Of a stretch of 52,850 bases of DNA, positions 26,003-34,067 are shown piece after piece. The translations under genes and the position numbers were made by a program. The stretch's first letter is position 1, and every line of letters starts with the position of its first letter. Under the pieces are notes generated by a model. That model was given only the letters and a program-made list of their open reading frames with translations. It was not told the DNA's origin and did no database searches. The stretch spans positions 1 through 52,850 of the forward strand of contig JAKPQD010000223.1 of NCBI GenBank assembly GCA_029572965.1, written 5' to 3'. The stretch comes from Bacteroidota bacterium (lineage in GTDB: Bacteria; Bacteroidota; Bacteroidia; Bacteroidales; DTGW01).

Positions 26003-26263
26003 ATGAATGAGTTTCAACTATTCGGGATTATTATCTCGTTGCTTCTGTCGGTGGTGGCTTTCTTTGTAAAACAATTGCACAGGGATTTTAAGCGTGTCGA
26101 AAAAGACCTGGGCGAAGTGAAAGTTACCACCTCTCTCATTAAAACTGAATTCAAAGGAATCAATGATTTGATGAACCAAAAAATTGAATTCCTTGAAAAG
26201 AGGCTTACGCATATAGAAACGTTCATTTTTAAAACTATAAAAAAATGGCAAAGACTAATTTAA
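26003..26263 (+). CDS. Small membrane protein with coiled coil, 86 aa
   Basis: An N-terminal transmembrane helix (FGIIISLLLSVVAFFV, residues 7-22) is followed by a charged, heptad-like helix (RVEKDLGEVKVTTSLIKTEF, then IEFLEKRLTHIETFI). It starts 3 bp after the preceding stop and overlaps the next gene by 19 bp, so the three genes form one translation unit. The size and topology resemble phage spanin- or holin-type accessory proteins or DUF-type membrane anchors, but no family was recognised. Confidence 0.6.
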   Translation: MNEFQLFGIIISLLLSVVAFFVKQLHRDFKRVEKDLGEVKVTTSLIKTEFKGINDLMNQKIEFLEKRLTHIETFIFKTIKKWQRLI

Positions 26264-26463
26264 CGTTGGTTCAGCGGATTACCGCCCCAACACCAAAAAT
26301 ATTCAGGATAATTAGGACTGTTGGCCTGTCTTTAACCGCTGTCGGTGGCGCAATACTCGCAGCTCCGGCAATGCCTGTAATACTGGTGACCATTGCAGGT
26401 TATTTGTCGGCTGCTGGTGCTGTCATGGCAGCAGTTAGTCAGGTTGCTGTGGATGGGGATTAA
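26245..26463 (+). CDS. Holin-like small membrane protein, 72 aa
   Basis: After a basic, amphipathic N-terminus (TPKIFRIIRTVGLSLT) there are two hydrophobic Gly/Ala-rich segments (GGAILAAPAMPVILVTIAG and YLSAAGAVMAAVSQVAV), giving a two-helix hairpin like class II holins or pore-forming peptides. The start ATG lies inside the end of the preceding gene, and a terminator follows the stop. Holin function is inferred from topology and context only. It is the last gene of the plus-strand cassette. Confidence 0.55.
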   Translation: MAKTNLTLVQRITAPTPKIFRIIRTVGLSLTAVGGAILAAPAMPVILVTIAGYLSAAGAVMAAVSQVAVDGD

Positions 26464-26494
26464 ACGCCATCCAAACCTCATCAGAGGTACTTTA

Positions 26495-26527
26495 AAAGCT
26501 TGGAGCGAAAAACTCTAGGCTTTTTTT
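26495..26527 (+). terminator. Terminator of the 25.3-26.5 kb cassette
   Basis: AAGCTTGGAG, loop CGAAAAA, CTCTAGGCTT then TTTTTTT. With G-U pairs the stem is 10 bp without mismatch. Confidence 0.8.
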
Positions 26528-26538
26528 GTGGCTACACC

Positions 26539-26967
26539 TCAACCATGCTTGTTAAAACAGCTTAGTGCATACGCCCGTTTCAATTCCTGAATAAGCTGTA
26601 AGTGTTCTTTCATTTGTTTTTCTTTTATGTCAAAGAACTTTAGTTTTTCAACTGCACGAATAAATTCAGGCTGATTTACCTTTACTACCTCCATTTTGTC
26701 GTTTATTGCTTTTTTGTAATCCCCTATTCGGATAAACGGAATAACAGACCCTATTAAATACGGATGAAAAGCTTTTGCCTTCCAAAGTGCAAATGGTACC
26801 CAATATAATGTTTCTTTTAATTCTTCGTTTTCAGCCTCAATTTTAAAACAATTGGGACAAGCTTGCAAAAGTGGCTTACCTGAGTTTAACCCTTTATTTA
26901 AAGCGAAAAAATGAGGTTTGGGGCTTTCTTCTTTCACGGTCGATGATTTTACAGTAAATGTGTGCAT
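26539..26967 (-). CDS. DUF6943-family protein
   Basis: A 142-residue protein, start chosen at the ATG at 26967 (MHTFTVKSSTVKEE). Characteristic blocks are KPHFFALNKGLNSGKPL, ACPNCF, LYWVPFALWKAKAFHPYLIGSVIPFIRIGDYKKAI. These match DUF6943, a Bacteroidota family often on mobilizable elements and phages. A CPNC pair is present but no second pair for a zinc finger is seen. The C-terminal part is a long basic helix (KEKQMKEHLQLIQELKRAY). Function unknown. It faces the preceding cassette across a terminator. Confidence 0.75.
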   Translation of the reverse strand: MHTFTVKSSTVKEESPKPHFFALNKGLNSGKPLLQACPNCFKIEAENEELKETLYWVPFALWKAKAFHPYLIGSVIPFIRIGDYKKAINDKMEVVKVNQPEFIRAVEKLKFFDIKEKQMKEHLQLIQELKRAYALSCFNKHG

Positions 26968-28375
26968 GGTTTCTTCGATAAATATTTTGCTCGCTTCGCT
27001 TCGCACACATATTTTCAAAGAAGAAAGAAAAAACGGAAAAAAAGAAAAAAGAAAGCCTCTTTTCAGGCATGACGGGGCGGCCTGTCAAGGTTTTTTACGA
27101 AAAATACTACCCGACAAAGGAGGGTGGAGATTTTTTTAAAAACCCGAAGGGCATGACCTTTACTGGTTGCCCCTAAATGCCTAACTTGCTGCACTTTTTT
27201 GATTTTTGTGATTGTCCCTGCTTTTTCTGTCCGAATGCACAAAAAAATAAAGTAAGCCACCTAAAAAGGCAGCTTACCAACAGAGAATTGCAGCCACAAG
27301 AGCTGAATAGAAACCAACGGAACGGCACCACCGATATAAGAAAAGTGGAAGCGAACCTTACTACAAGTGTAGGCAACCAACCACCAGCCAGCCAACCTAC
27401 GGCGAAAAATACAGTTAAACATAATGCCTGTATGCCACAGGCGGAAAGGCAAAGATGCAAGGGCAGACCAAAAAATACTCTTTTTGTTTTGACCTTTTGT
27501 TTTTCGGGCAAAAGAAAAAGGAAGATTTTTTGAGGCTGGCGCAGCGAACCCTTGTCAGCTTTGGCTTGAAGTCCTGTAACTTTGCATTTTGTTTTGGTGT
27601 ATTTGTTAAAACATTGATATTGACTTATTTTTCTTTTCTTTTTGTTTTTGTGGGTCGTAAAAAGCAGGTTATAACAGCCATGAGCTAAAAGGGCAAGCCA
27701 TAGGGTGCAATTTTTCTTTGCACCCGACGGCTTGACCCTGCGAAGCCACTGCGAGTTGAGCAAGGGTGGTGGACAAGAAGGCTGAGGCACGAAGCCGATG
27801 GACGGCACATGTGGAAGCGGAAGGCTGGCGGGGTTTTTGCTTTTTTTTGCAAAAACCATGACAGCCTGGAGCGCACTACACGAGGCTACCGCTTTAATAG
27901 CCAGAACGAAGTGGAGGCAATTGAATAAAGTCAGCCGAAGCCCGTAGCGACCCGCAGGCGAGCTAAACAATGCAGCCGGTGGACTGCAAAAGGCTGAAAA
28001 GAATGGAGGCGGAATGAAATGTAAGGATGCTGAGAGCAGCGAAGCCCTGAAATGTAATGTAGCCGTAATGAGTGAAGCTTTATTGCAGGATAGAGTAGGC
28101 TGCAATGAAAGGAAGCAAGGCAATGAAAAGCATGACAAGCTGTGAAGTGCAACGGAACACCCGAAGGGCGGCACAGCTCTTTTTTATACCTTTAAAAAAT
28201 AAGCAAGTTTATAAAAATGTGCTGTGACGGCTTGGCGTGTCTTTTTGTATTGCCTTGATGGAGTGAATACCATATAACCTGCTTTTGTGGTGGGCGGGTG
28301 AGGATTAAAAAGAGTTTCATTCCACTTTTATCAATATCCGACATTTATCCGCCAAAGTGTAAGTATATCCGACAT
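26968..28375. other. GC-richer, gene-poor region of the element
   Basis: About 1.4 kb without a convincing gene. Open frames exist on both strands (the longest 333 codons, minus strand 27173-28174), but they have Leu/Ser/Cys/His-rich low-quality translations and overlap each other on opposite strands. The segment has many GGC/GCC words and stretches like CCCGAAGGGC, and a GC content visibly above its surroundings. Such tracts often hold the mobilization origin, a decayed mobilization gene or a structured RNA in Bacteroidota elements. None can be demonstrated here. Confidence 0.45.
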
Positions 28376-28387
28376 TTATCCGCCAAA
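28334..28387. repeat. Two 23-bp direct repeats, 31-bp period
   Basis: ATATCCGACATTTATCCGCCAAA occurs at 28334-28356 and 28365-28387 without mismatch. The second copy includes the stop codon of the AlbA_2 gene remnant (GTG TTT GGC GGA TAA on the minus strand), so it looks like a local duplication of the gene's 3' end, or a paired binding site. Confidence 0.7.
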
Positions 28388-29699
28388 CACTAACTGATAT
28401 TTAGAGCCTTTTTTCTCACCTATTCTTTGCAGAATGCCTTTTTCAACTAAATCGTCTAAGTCTCTAAGGGCAGTTCTGTCAGAAACAGAACATAGTTCTA
28501 TATATTCGCTATTTGAAATTGAATGCTTTCCCCTGATAAATAGGATGGCTTTTGTTTGGCGTTCGTTTAAATTCAGTTTCTGTAAATTCTCAACTGAAAA
28601 TCTATCTTTAAATAATTCTGAGAGAAAACCACCGCTTAGTTCTTTAAATTCCGGTTCAGGAAGATTGGCGTTTTTACATGCCTCCATAATTTTGATAGTA
28701 CCACGCCCCCATGAATCAATATAGCCGCCCTTAAAACAAACATCAGCAATTATTTGGTTTCTGGGTTTTGAAGCATGTTGGCGTTTCAAGGCTTCGAACG
28801 TAATACTATCGGGAAGTAGGCCATCATTCCAAATACTAATTTTATCATTATACACACGAATTTGTGTATGAGCACCCATATAATTGCGATGTACCAGTGC
28901 GTTTAACAACATTTCACGAAGTGCAGGAAGGGGATATTCGGGGGTTTCAATCCTGTTCATACCTTCAAAGCTAACCTGTGAAATAAGAAACTTATGGTTT
29001 AACTGCTTAAGCACATTTGTCAAGTAACCTGATTATATTACCTTCCTCCTGTTCCTGAAACATAAGGTCAGTTTCGGAATTGCCAAAACGACCAATTTTA
29101 ACAAACATGCTAGGATAAAATTTACCGGGGTCTTTGCCGAAAAGAACAATAGCAGCCCGTTTTAACTGATTGTTATCTGATAAACGAAGCTTATCAAGCA
29201 ATTCAGAAATACTGAGGTTTTCAAAATCAGGCAAGCGACCTGCCTTTTCCGAAGCTTTTAAATACAATTTTATAGTTTGTTCGTCAATATCGGCAAGTGT
29301 TGCACGAGGTTCAATAACATCATCCCAGGTTTTGCCCGATTTCTTTAAAAGAAATTCGTTTAATGCAGTACCTATTAATTCTTGCTTTGTACTGCCACTT
29401 CTGTAATAATAGCGACCACGCAATGAAATGGGGACTGAGTATGGAGGAGTATTGATTTCAATGTATTGCAAACTATCTGATTCCAATAAATTAACCTCAA
29501 CCATAATGCCCATATTGTTGCGTATTTTATTGGGAATCTCGTCCATTAAAGACTTGTAGTCTGCCAAACCAATTACTTTGCCCGAATCGTCCATGCCAAT
29601 ATATATAGTTCCTCCCTGGGCATTTGCGAAACCACAAATCCATTTAAGGTAGTCGTCGTGCCAATTCGATTTGTATTCTATGTTTTGTTGTTCGGGCAT
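28376..29699 (-). pseudogene. AlbA_2 / GHKL-ATPase / winged-helix regulator, frameshifted
   Basis: Two frames form one protein of about 440 residues. The 5' part (29699-29007) starts MPEQQNIEYKSNWHDDYLKWICGFANAQGGTIYIGMDDSG, the AlbA_2 (Schlafen-type) DNA-binding domain. The 3' part has the ATPase-like block LPALREMLLNALVHRNYMG and DSWGRGTIKIMEAC, and a winged helix at the end. The first frame stops in LLDKCA; deleting one base near 29015 (GACAAA-T-GTGCTT) gives LLDKVLKQLNHKF and restores the full protein. The second frame has only a TTG start. These proteins are putative transcription regulators or helicase-like factors, common on mobile elements. A sequence error is possible. Confidence 0.75.
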
Positions 29700-29873
29700 T
29701 GAGCTTTTTCGTAATTTATTTTTTACAAAGATATTAAAATGGATTTTAGCCGAAATATTATTTTCGCAATCTCATGGTTTGTGACAACACTGTTGACACA
29801 AATTGAGAATAATACTGCCAAATATTCATAATGGGTAATTTCGCAGAAATCGTCTGCGAAATGTTTTGAGTAT

Positions 29874-30470
29874 TTACAAATCATTGAAGTTAATTAGTGT
29901 ATAGCTAAACGTTTTACCCCAGTATTTTTGTGCCATTTCGCAAAGTGAAATGAACTCGCTGAACTGGCCGGAATCGGCAAAGACCTGGCAACCTGCTGAC
30001 CATTGGTTTACATTGATGGATTTACCTGTTAAGTTTGCACGGTGAATGTTTATGCCGAATATGCCTGTTTCTTCTTTACCGCTTGTAAAATCGAGATAAT
30101 TGTTTTTGTTAAAGTCACGGATTACTGTTACTGGCATAAATTGAACCAATGCTTTGTATTTGCCCTGATGTAAACCAAGGCAATAGCAATGAAAATACTG
30201 GTCCGCTTTCAATATAGCTGTGCCTTGCGGGCTTAAGGGATGATTGAGATAATACAAACCAGGGTCGGTTGTTGCTTCGTATTTGTGGAAGTTCCACTGA
30301 CCTTTGTACTTCCACATGATAACGATGTAATCATCGAAGGAATTTGGTACACGGTTATTGTTTCTTATCCCGATAATGTTGAGGTTATATGGTTTGGTGT
30401 CAGTTTCAAATATTTCGTAGCCTTTATTTTTAAGGGCTGAGTAAACGGTGTCAAATGTTATTGATTCCAT
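29874..30470 (-). CDS. YkuD-like (L,D-transpeptidase fold) protein
   Basis: A 198-residue protein without a signal peptide. The segment GINIHRAN ... NQWSAGCQVF places His143, Ser158 and Cys161 in the pattern H-x(14)-S-x-G-C of the YkuD catalytic motif (HxxG...S.GC). The N-terminal half is unassigned. YkuD domains cross-link or cut peptidoglycan via meso-diaminopimelate; phage-type versions act as lysins. Lack of a signal fits delivery through a holin, and two holin-like genes are present at 26.0-26.5 kb, though not adjacent. The gene lies downstream of the DnaC-like gene on the same strand. Confidence 0.62.
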   Translation of the reverse strand: MESITFDTVYSALKNKGYEIFETDTKPYNLNIIGIRNNNRVPNSFDDYIVIMWKYKGQWNFHKYEATTDPGLYYLNHPLSPQGTAILKADQYFHCYCLGLHQGKYKALVQFMPVTVIRDFNKNNYLDFTSGKEETGIFGINIHRANLTGKSINVNQWSAGCQVFADSGQFSEFISLCEMAQKYWGKTFSYTLINFNDL

Positions 30471-30496
30471 AATTTGAAAATGTATTAATAATTTGG

Positions 30497-31105
30497 TTAA
30501 ACTCTTTTGTCTTTTGCCGATTCGCTGAAAGCGATGAGGTTGAATTGTTCACGCAAGCGGCTGCGAATTCGTGCGCCGTAAATATCTTCAATTTCGCTAC
30601 TATTGAGGTTTGTAGTTAAATGTGTGAACATTTGACGTGAAACAAATAATTCGTACCGTGAAAGAAGAATTTCGGCCATTACGTTGCAGTCGTTGCCAAA
30701 GTATTTCAGGCTGTTTTCGGTGCCTAAATCGTCGAAACAATAAGTTCGAGGAATGTCGTTTTTGAATGATTGTTTGCTGTATTTGTGTATTACCGAATAG
30801 CCTTCTTGTATAAACTCAAAACTCACATCACGACAGGTTTTCATTACAAAACGCTCTTCGAGTGGTTGAATATGCCGGATAATGTTCATTAGTGAAGTTT
30901 TACCACAACCAACAGGGCCAGAAAGTAAAATACCTTTCCGCAAGGAAAGTTTGTGTTTTTCTGCTCCGGCATTGTCTTTGAGAATATACACCAGCAGCTT
31001 GTAAATAATTTCGTAATCTTCAGGAATTACTTTAAAACTTGGATGGTACAGTTTTTTGCCTGTAGATTCGATAAAGGTTAGGCCTTTTGTAAAATCGAAA
31101 GTCAT
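30497..31105 (-). CDS. DnaC/IstB-like ATPase
   Basis: A 202-residue P-loop ATPase. Walker A is GPVGCGKTS (63-71) and Walker B is TYCFDDLG (121-128). The late segment HLTTNLNSSEIEDIYGARIRSRLREQFNLI has the arginine-containing sensor-2-like region of DnaC/IstB proteins (typically YGxRxxSRL). These proteins load the replicative helicase or assist transposition. In this context, next to a DnaD-like gene, helicase loading for element replication is likely. Its start is 30 bp after the end of the DnaD-like gene. Confidence 0.82.
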   Translation of the reverse strand: MTFDFTKGLTFIESTGKKLYHPSFKVIPEDYEIIYKLLVYILKDNAGAEKHKLSLRKGILLSGPVGCGKTSLMNIIRHIQPLEERFVMKTCRDVSFEFIQEGYSVIHKYSKQSFKNDIPRTYCFDDLGTENSLKYFGNDCNVMAEILLSRYELFVSRQMFTHLTTNLNSSEIEDIYGARIRSRLREQFNLIAFSESAKDKRV

Positions 31106-31135
31106 AATGTGCTGGTTTGAAAATATGAAAATGAT

Positions 31136-31957
31136 TTAAAGAGGTTCGTTGTAGTTTTTGCCGTTTGGCGATGGTTGGGGCTTTGATTGTGGTTTTGGCA
31201 AACCCTGTGGGGCTATAAAATGCTGTGCATTTAGCATCCAGTTTCGTGCGGCTGCTTGCCAGTTTTTCATGGGTGTTTTGCCCCCAACACGCCAACCGTT
31301 GCTTTCGAAATGGTTATAGAATTTATTGGCCTCAACTATTGGGAACTGTTCGGTATTAAAAAATGCTATTACTTCTTCCATGATTGGCGGTATTGAATCA
31401 GGCTTTTCTTTTTTTGGCGCAACTTTTTTTCTTTTTGAATTTTGGCTTTGTAGCATACCGGGGTTATTGTTTTCCGAAAAAGGTAAATTCTCATTTTTGG
31501 AAAATTGTGTTTGTGAGTTCGCATCACTATCGTTTATTATGTTTAATAAGTTTGTATTGTTTATAGAAGGTACTAATGCTTGTTCAGTGCCTGTACCAGT
31601 AGTAGTTTCGTTACCTGACTGATTTTTGAACGGCTGCCCGTCTGTTTGCTGAACTGGTTTGTAGTCGGGGTCGAATATTACAAGATGAACCAAACTGCCT
31701 TTGAAAGGATTGTATGATGGCATGTATTTTACATATCCGAAATTGTGCAAATCTTTCATACACTTGTGGTAGGTTGCTTTCGAACATATTTTACTAACCT
31801 TCATGGTTTCTTCACGGCAAATGCTTATCGGGTTCTGGAAACGGTTTATATTCCAAAACTGAAATAAAGACAGGTACAGGCTTATATGTGTGGGGTTAAG
31901 CCTGTCGTCGGGAACTACACGATCGAAAAAACCAGTAAGGTGTTTTATGTAGTTCAT
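31136..31957 (-). CDS. DnaD-like replication protein of mobile elements
   Basis: A 273-residue protein. The N-terminal half (HLTGFFDRVVPDDRLNPTHISLYLSLFQFWN, ICREETMKVSKICSKATYHKCMKDL) is a winged-helix domain as in RepA/DnaD-type proteins of Bacteroidota elements. A long Asn/Ser-rich linker follows, and the C-terminus (FYNHFESNGWRVGGKTPMKNWQAAARNWM) matches the DnaD C-terminal helical block (YYxxNGW.VGK.PMKDW...). It overlaps the HTH gene upstream by 4 bp and precedes the DnaC-like gene, as expected for a helicase-loading pair. Function is inferred from these relatives. Confidence 0.75.
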   Translation of the reverse strand: MNYIKHLTGFFDRVVPDDRLNPTHISLYLSLFQFWNINRFQNPISICREETMKVSKICSKATYHKCMKDLHNFGYVKYMPSYNPFKGSLVHLVIFDPDYKPVQQTDGQPFKNQSGNETTTGTGTEQALVPSINNTNLLNIINDSDANSQTQFSKNENLPFSENNNPGMLQSQNSKRKKVAPKKEKPDSIPPIMEEVIAFFNTEQFPIVEANKFYNHFESNGWRVGGKTPMKNWQAAARNWMLNAQHFIAPQGLPKPQSKPQPSPNGKNYNEPL

Positions 31958-32274
31958 AATCCACTCTTGCCTTTTTGCAAATTGGAAGGATGTGGTTTTT
32001 GATTGTTGATTTGATTTCCGTTAATTATCTTTTCAATTTCGTTGTAATTGTAAAAGATAATACTACCTATCCGGGTAAATGACAATGTGCCATTAACACG
32101 GAGATTTTGCAAAGTACCAGGAGAGATGTTTAGCAGTTTACGAACTTCGGCAGATTTGAGCCATTGTTTTTGTTCTGATTGGCAACCTTGTTCTTTCAGA
32201 ATTTTTTTAAGGTCTTCGAGAAGTTCTGTCTTAAACTCCCGCAAATCGTCGGTTGTAATAATAGATGTAGGCAT
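31954..32274 (-). CDS. Xis/excisionase-like HTH protein
   Basis: A 106-residue protein with a charged N-terminus and a winged helix (WLKSAEVRKLLNISPGTLQNLRVNGTLSFTRIGSIIFYNYNEIEKII). This is the HTH_17/MerR-like fold typical of Bacteroidota Xis2c/Xis2d-type proteins and small element regulators. It sits directly downstream of rteC with 165 bp between them. CTnDOT has the same order of functions: RteC activates a divergent or nearby xis2c-containing operon. It is the first gene of a set continuing into the DnaD- and DnaC-like genes (4-bp overlap with the former). Confidence 0.75.
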   Translation of the reverse strand: MPTSIITTDDLREFKTELLEDLKKILKEQGCQSEQKQWLKSAEVRKLLNISPGTLQNLRVNGTLSFTRIGSIIFYNYNEIEKIINGNQINNQKPHPSNLQKGKSGL

Positions 32275-32339
32275 ACTTTTTAAAAAATTTGGTTTCTACA
32301 CCAAAATTCAAAAGATTAGCCCAAAAAAAGCCCAAGTTA

Positions 32340-32439
32340 TACCCAAGTTGGGTACACATTAATTTTGATATGTTTTGACACAGAATAATATAACTTTTAG
32401 GCTCTGATGTGTCAAAAATGATAAAATACCAAGTTGGTA
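32340..32439. promoter_or_regulatory. Operator-like palindromes between rteC and the Xis-like gene
   Basis: TACCCAAGTTGGGTA (32340-32354) and TACCAAGTTGGTA (32427-32439) share the core CCAAGTTGG and are near-perfect palindromes. Between them TTTTGACACA (32373-32382) is repeated inverted as TGTGTCAAAA (32408-32417). A further half site CCCAAGTT lies just left of the first. They lie upstream of the Xis-like gene and directly after the rteC stop codon. Confidence 0.6.
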
Positions 32440-33285
32440 TCATCTTGGGTGTTCGTCATCCTGTTCAATTTTTTTGAGCAATGCCGTTTTTAATGCATCA
32501 AGGAACTTGGATGGATTTTGGCGTTGCTTAATTTCGAGGTAGGTACGGTAAAAGTCGCCCAAGTCAATATCAAAAACAGCTTCGACAAACAGGGCTATTT
32601 CCTTAATATCTATTAAGCCATTATTAATGCTGTTACATGCTTGCAAAGCATAAATAAGTTCTACGAGTGCAATTTTAGGGTCAGTCCAGGCATATTTACT
32701 TTTTCGCACCTGATCTGTTCTTTTAAATTCTTTGCGGTCAATTAATGCCAGTTCAGTTTTGAGGTATACACAAAGCAAATCATTAGCTAATATTTTGGCA
32801 ACTTTGAAATCGTGGCTGGTGGAGAAAGCGGGGTCGGCGTCGAAATAAAATGTATCGAGGTAAAGATGCAAATCGTACTTACCCCTGACGAAATATTTAT
32901 CGTCGAGATATACCAATTTGTTACGCATATATTGGTAAAATTCGAGGTTCTCGGCAAAGAACTTTTCGAGCTTATTGAGTTCATTTTGCAAGTATCTTTT
33001 TTGAGATTCATCGCTCCCGTTTGGCCGTTTTGACTCGATATTGAAAATCTTTATAAAGTAAATTAGTTTGCTGTAAATTGCCGGTTTTGTTTCTTTGAAA
33101 AACAATATTTCGGCTTCCTGATTTGGAAATTTGTTTTGACTTACGAAATCTTTCAATTCTTTTAAACAGGCACTTATACAGACAATTGAGCGTTCTGATA
33201 TTTTTAGAATGTTAGAAAACTCACTCTCGATTGTTTTTAGGTCATCATCAAGATTTTGGCATATATTGCAAATGTGGTCACTCAT
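32440..33285 (-). CDS. rteC: RteC-family excision regulator
   Basis: A 281-residue helical protein. FKETKPAIYSKLIYFIKIFNIESKRPNG and YYRNKLVYLD-like FYQYMRNKLVYLDDKYFVRG, together with the C-terminal WTDPKIALVELIYALQACNSINNG and FDIDLGDFYRTYLEIKQRQNPSKFL, are the signatures of RteC. In CTnDOT RteC activates the excision operon. Here the ATG overlaps the stop region of nrdG by 8 bp (ATGAGTGA), making it the last gene of the cobalamin operon and translationally coupled to it. An N-terminal CNICQNL cysteine pair is seen. No separate promoter is evident. Confidence 0.88.
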   Translation of the reverse strand: MSDHICNICQNLDDDLKTIESEFSNILKISERSIVCISACLKELKDFVSQNKFPNQEAEILFFKETKPAIYSKLIYFIKIFNIESKRPNGSDESQKRYLQNELNKLEKFFAENLEFYQYMRNKLVYLDDKYFVRGKYDLHLYLDTFYFDADPAFSTSHDFKVAKILANDLLCVYLKTELALIDRKEFKRTDQVRKSKYAWTDPKIALVELIYALQACNSINNGLIDIKEIALFVEAVFDIDLGDFYRTYLEIKQRQNPSKFLDALKTALLKKIEQDDEHPR

Positions 33286-33916
33286 AACTTACAACTGATT
33301 TTTCTATTGTTTTGCCCTCCCTAAATTCATTTACTTTATAGCTTTTATTTTGCCCAACGAGGCGTTGTATCAAATTTACAGTTGCTTCGTCATGAATACC
33401 AGGAATAAACGTGGTGCGAAATTCGCCTTCGATTGAGGTATTGTTGAGAAGAAGAATGGAAACCATTATCTTTTCAATAATTTCATCTGTCATTTGAATT
33501 CCAATGATTTTGCCGTACAAATCTTTTTCGGGCGCAATTTTTATGTCCATAGCAATGTAATCTACTAGCTTGTTTTCAACGATTTGCTCCAGCATGTATG
33601 GGTTCGATCCGTTGGTATCGAGTTTAATGGAATAGCCCAAATCTTTTAATTCTTTCAGAAATAATGGTAAATCCTTGTGAATGGTTGGTTCACCGCCTGT
33701 AACAACTACTCCATCAAGCCAATTTTTGTGTTTTGCAAGGTAACTTATTATGTTTATAGGAGCTAATTCAAGATGTTCAATAAAAAGTTCAGGTAGCACA
33801 AGCTGCGGGTTATGACAATACCCACAACGGAAATTACAGCCTTGTGTAAACACAACGGCTGCAATTTTACCGGGATAGTCAATAAGACTTTGTTTTACGA
33901 AACCACCTATTCTCAT
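33278..33916 (-). CDS. nrdG: Anaerobic ribonucleotide reductase activase (radical SAM)
   Basis: A 212-residue protein of the NrdG2 type. It starts GGFVKQSLIDYPGKIAAVVFTQGCNFRCGYCHNPQL, with the radical SAM cluster Cys27, Cys31 and Cys34 (CxxxCxxC) and the following TGGEPT motif. It would generate the glycyl radical on NrdD. It lies seven genes downstream of nrdD at 41550, with the B12-uptake genes in between. It overlaps a 44-codon ORF upstream and rteC downstream, so it is part of one tight transcript. The alternative of an unrelated glycyl-radical activase is less likely given nrdD in the same locus. Confidence 0.9.
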   Translation of the reverse strand: MRIGGFVKQSLIDYPGKIAAVVFTQGCNFRCGYCHNPQLVLPELFIEHLELAPINIISYLAKHKNWLDGVVVTGGEPTIHKDLPLFLKELKDLGYSIKLDTNGSNPYMLEQIVENKLVDYIAMDIKIAPEKDLYGKIIGIQMTDEIIEKIMVSILLLNNTSIEGEFRTTFIPGIHDEATVNLIQRLVGQNKSYKVNEFREGKTIEKSVVSYE

Positions 33917-34047
33917 AGTTTTTTATGCTTTTTTAGTTTTTCAAACCGAGTAGGCAGAATTCCTAATCTATTATTGAGCCATTCTGAATATATATCCCAA
34001 CACAGCAAAAGAGGTGCAGTATTTGGCTTACATGGTTTTCTTTTCAT
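33913..34047 (-). CDS. Small ORF, 44 aa, between cobO and nrdG
   Basis: Not visible with usual length cut-offs. It begins ATG AAA AGA AAA CCA TGT (MKRKPCKPNTAPLLLCWDIY) and continues SEWLNNRLGILPTRFEKLKK. The stop overlaps the nrdG start as ATGA, and the start is 20 bp after the cobO stop, so spacing supports translation. Two cysteines (residues 6 and 16) and a strongly basic C-terminus are seen. Its position suggests a small partner of the anaerobic reductase system, but no function is known to me. Confidence 0.65.
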   Translation of the reverse strand: MKRKPCKPNTAPLLLCWDIYSEWLNNRLGILPTRFEKLKKHKKL

Positions 34048-34067
34048 GGTAATCAGTTTTTTAGCTG

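Noticed and set aside
27177-27533. 118-codon plus-strand ORF in the gene-poor tract
   Set aside because: No recognisable motif, cysteine/phenylalanine-rich ends and overlap with the opposite-strand frame. It cannot be told from chance.
27173-28174. 333-codon minus-strand ORF
   Set aside because: The translation is Leu/Ser/Cys/His/Phe-rich with no domain features and overlaps other open frames on the plus strand. It looks like an open frame caused by base composition.
28334-28387. CRISPR array
   Set aside because: Only two repeat copies with an 8-bp gap and no cas genes. The repeat overlaps a coding end.
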